The notes below the pieces were generated by a model, which searched no databases, was not told the origin of the DNA, and saw nothing but the letters and a program-made list of their open reading frames with translations. The translations under genes and the position numbers were made by a program. A stretch of DNA of 64,000 nt from Rhodobacter sp. NTK016B. GTDB lineage: Bacteria; Pseudomonadota; Alphaproteobacteria; Rhodobacterales; Rhodobacteraceae. Below, in pieces: positions 63,661 to 64,000 of the stretch. Position 1 is the first letter of the stretch. Every line of letters starts with the position of its first letter. The stretch spans positions 186,001 through 250,000 of the forward strand of contig NZ_JAFKOK010000004.1 in assembly GCF_017303295.1 (NCBI RefSeq). Direction: 5' to 3'.

Positions 63661-64000
63661 GCGACAAGCCGTTGAAACCCGGGGAAGAGGCGACGCAGGC
63701 CGTGCTGCCCGCCGATGCCTCGCTGGGCTTCATCGGTCATGTCGAAACCCCGTGGAAGACGCTGGCGGATTGCCCCAAACGCGCCGATCCAGATGGGCCG
63801 GTCTCGACCGCGGTGGTCAATGCGCCATGGGACCGGGCGCTGATCGGCGTCGAAGGGTTCGAGTGGATTGAGCTGTATCTGTGGTTTCACAAGGCAAGGC
63901 GCGATCTTCTGGTGATCAGGCCGGGCCATGCCGAGGGCTTGCGCGGCGTGTTCTCGCTCCGCTCGCCGGTGCGTCCGAACCCGATTGCCGTGACGAATGT
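63657..64000 (+). CDS. trmO: TsaA/TrmO-type tRNA methyltransferase (partial, runs off the right edge)
   Basis: The first ~114 codons are in view. After a short variable N-terminus, LGFIGHVETPWKTLADCPKRA, then VVNAPWDRALIGVEGFEWIELYLWFHKARRDL and FSLRSPVRPNPIAVTN are the TsaA (UPF0066) signatures. In E. coli TrmO this domain N6-methylates t6A37 in some tRNAs. The ATGA overlap with the HAD gene indicates co-translation. Confidence 0.9.
   Translation, partial: MSDKPLKPGEEATQAVLPADASLGFIGHVETPWKTLADCPKRADPDGPVSTAVVNAPWDRALIGVEGFEWIELYLWFHKARRDLLVIRPGHAEGLRGVFSLRSPVRPNPIAVTN

Overview
The window is a 64 kb piece of chromosome from a high-GC alphaproteobacterium, almost certainly of the Rhodobacterales (Rhodobacter/Paracoccus relatives). 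Evidence for this: a fused ispDF; a 5-aminolevulinate synthase (hemA, the Shemin route) instead of glutamyl-tRNA reductase; the conserved run dusB-ntrB-ntrC-ntrY-ntrX-trkA-trkH-hfq-hflX; an NtrC that lacks the GAFTGA loop, as described for Rhodobacter capsulatus; and FNR/FnrL-type boxes. I do not assert a genus. I saw no insertion sequence, prophage, CRISPR array, tRNA or rRNA. The window reads as stable core chromosome with a few accessory genes.

Layout. 0-7 kb: a peptide/nickel-type ABC importer (two permeases and a Tat-exported binding protein) downstream of a CocE/NonD-type serine hydrolase, with a divergent amidase. 7-16 kb: housekeeping genes (pyrC, hpt, a COQ10/RatA-type lipid-binding protein, amtB, cinA, pgpA, ispDF) mixed with a methyltransferase-like protein, a Sel1-repeat protein and two unknowns. 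16-28 kb: the nitrogen two-component systems NtrBC and NtrYX, potassium uptake (trkAH), hfq and hflX, all on the + strand. 28-42 kb: a lone fliG, ispG, a rodZ-like gene, hemA, hemF and a partner oxidoreductase, a cytochrome P450, an M20 peptidase, pth and rplY. 42-54 kb: an MsbA-like exporter, an ion transporter with RCK domains, proS, a serine beta-lactamase-like enzyme, a 2-oxoglutarate/Fe(II) oxygenase-like enzyme, a nitroreductase, a flavoprotein monooxygenase and an EamA transporter with a very long low-complexity tail. 54-62.5 kb: the urease genes on the - strand in two blocks, ureD-A-J-B-(GFA)-C and ureE-(yrhK)-F-G. Between the blocks lie a + strand unknown gene, a highly folded non-coding stretch, a DUF1127 gene and intergenic repeats. 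The right end holds a HAD phosphatase and the start of trmO.

Functional links. Ammonium uptake (amtB), nitrogen sensing (ntrBC, ntrYX) and urea hydrolysis (ureABC with nickel-loading factors) form a nitrogen-acquisition theme. hemA carries an upstream FNR-like box, which fits oxygen control of haem synthesis.

Most interesting non-standard signals: (1) a probable + strand small RNA at about 29350-29457, with an FNR-like box upstream and an intrinsic terminator, in a gap where no + strand gene ends; (2) a UreF whose ordered fold is interrupted by about 139 residues of low-complexity sequence; (3) an EamA transporter whose second half is a QG-rich repeat tail; (4) a nested, partly mutually exclusive set of inverted repeats at 57234-57364 close to a DUF1127 gene; (5) a family of short intergenic repeats present in at least six copies.
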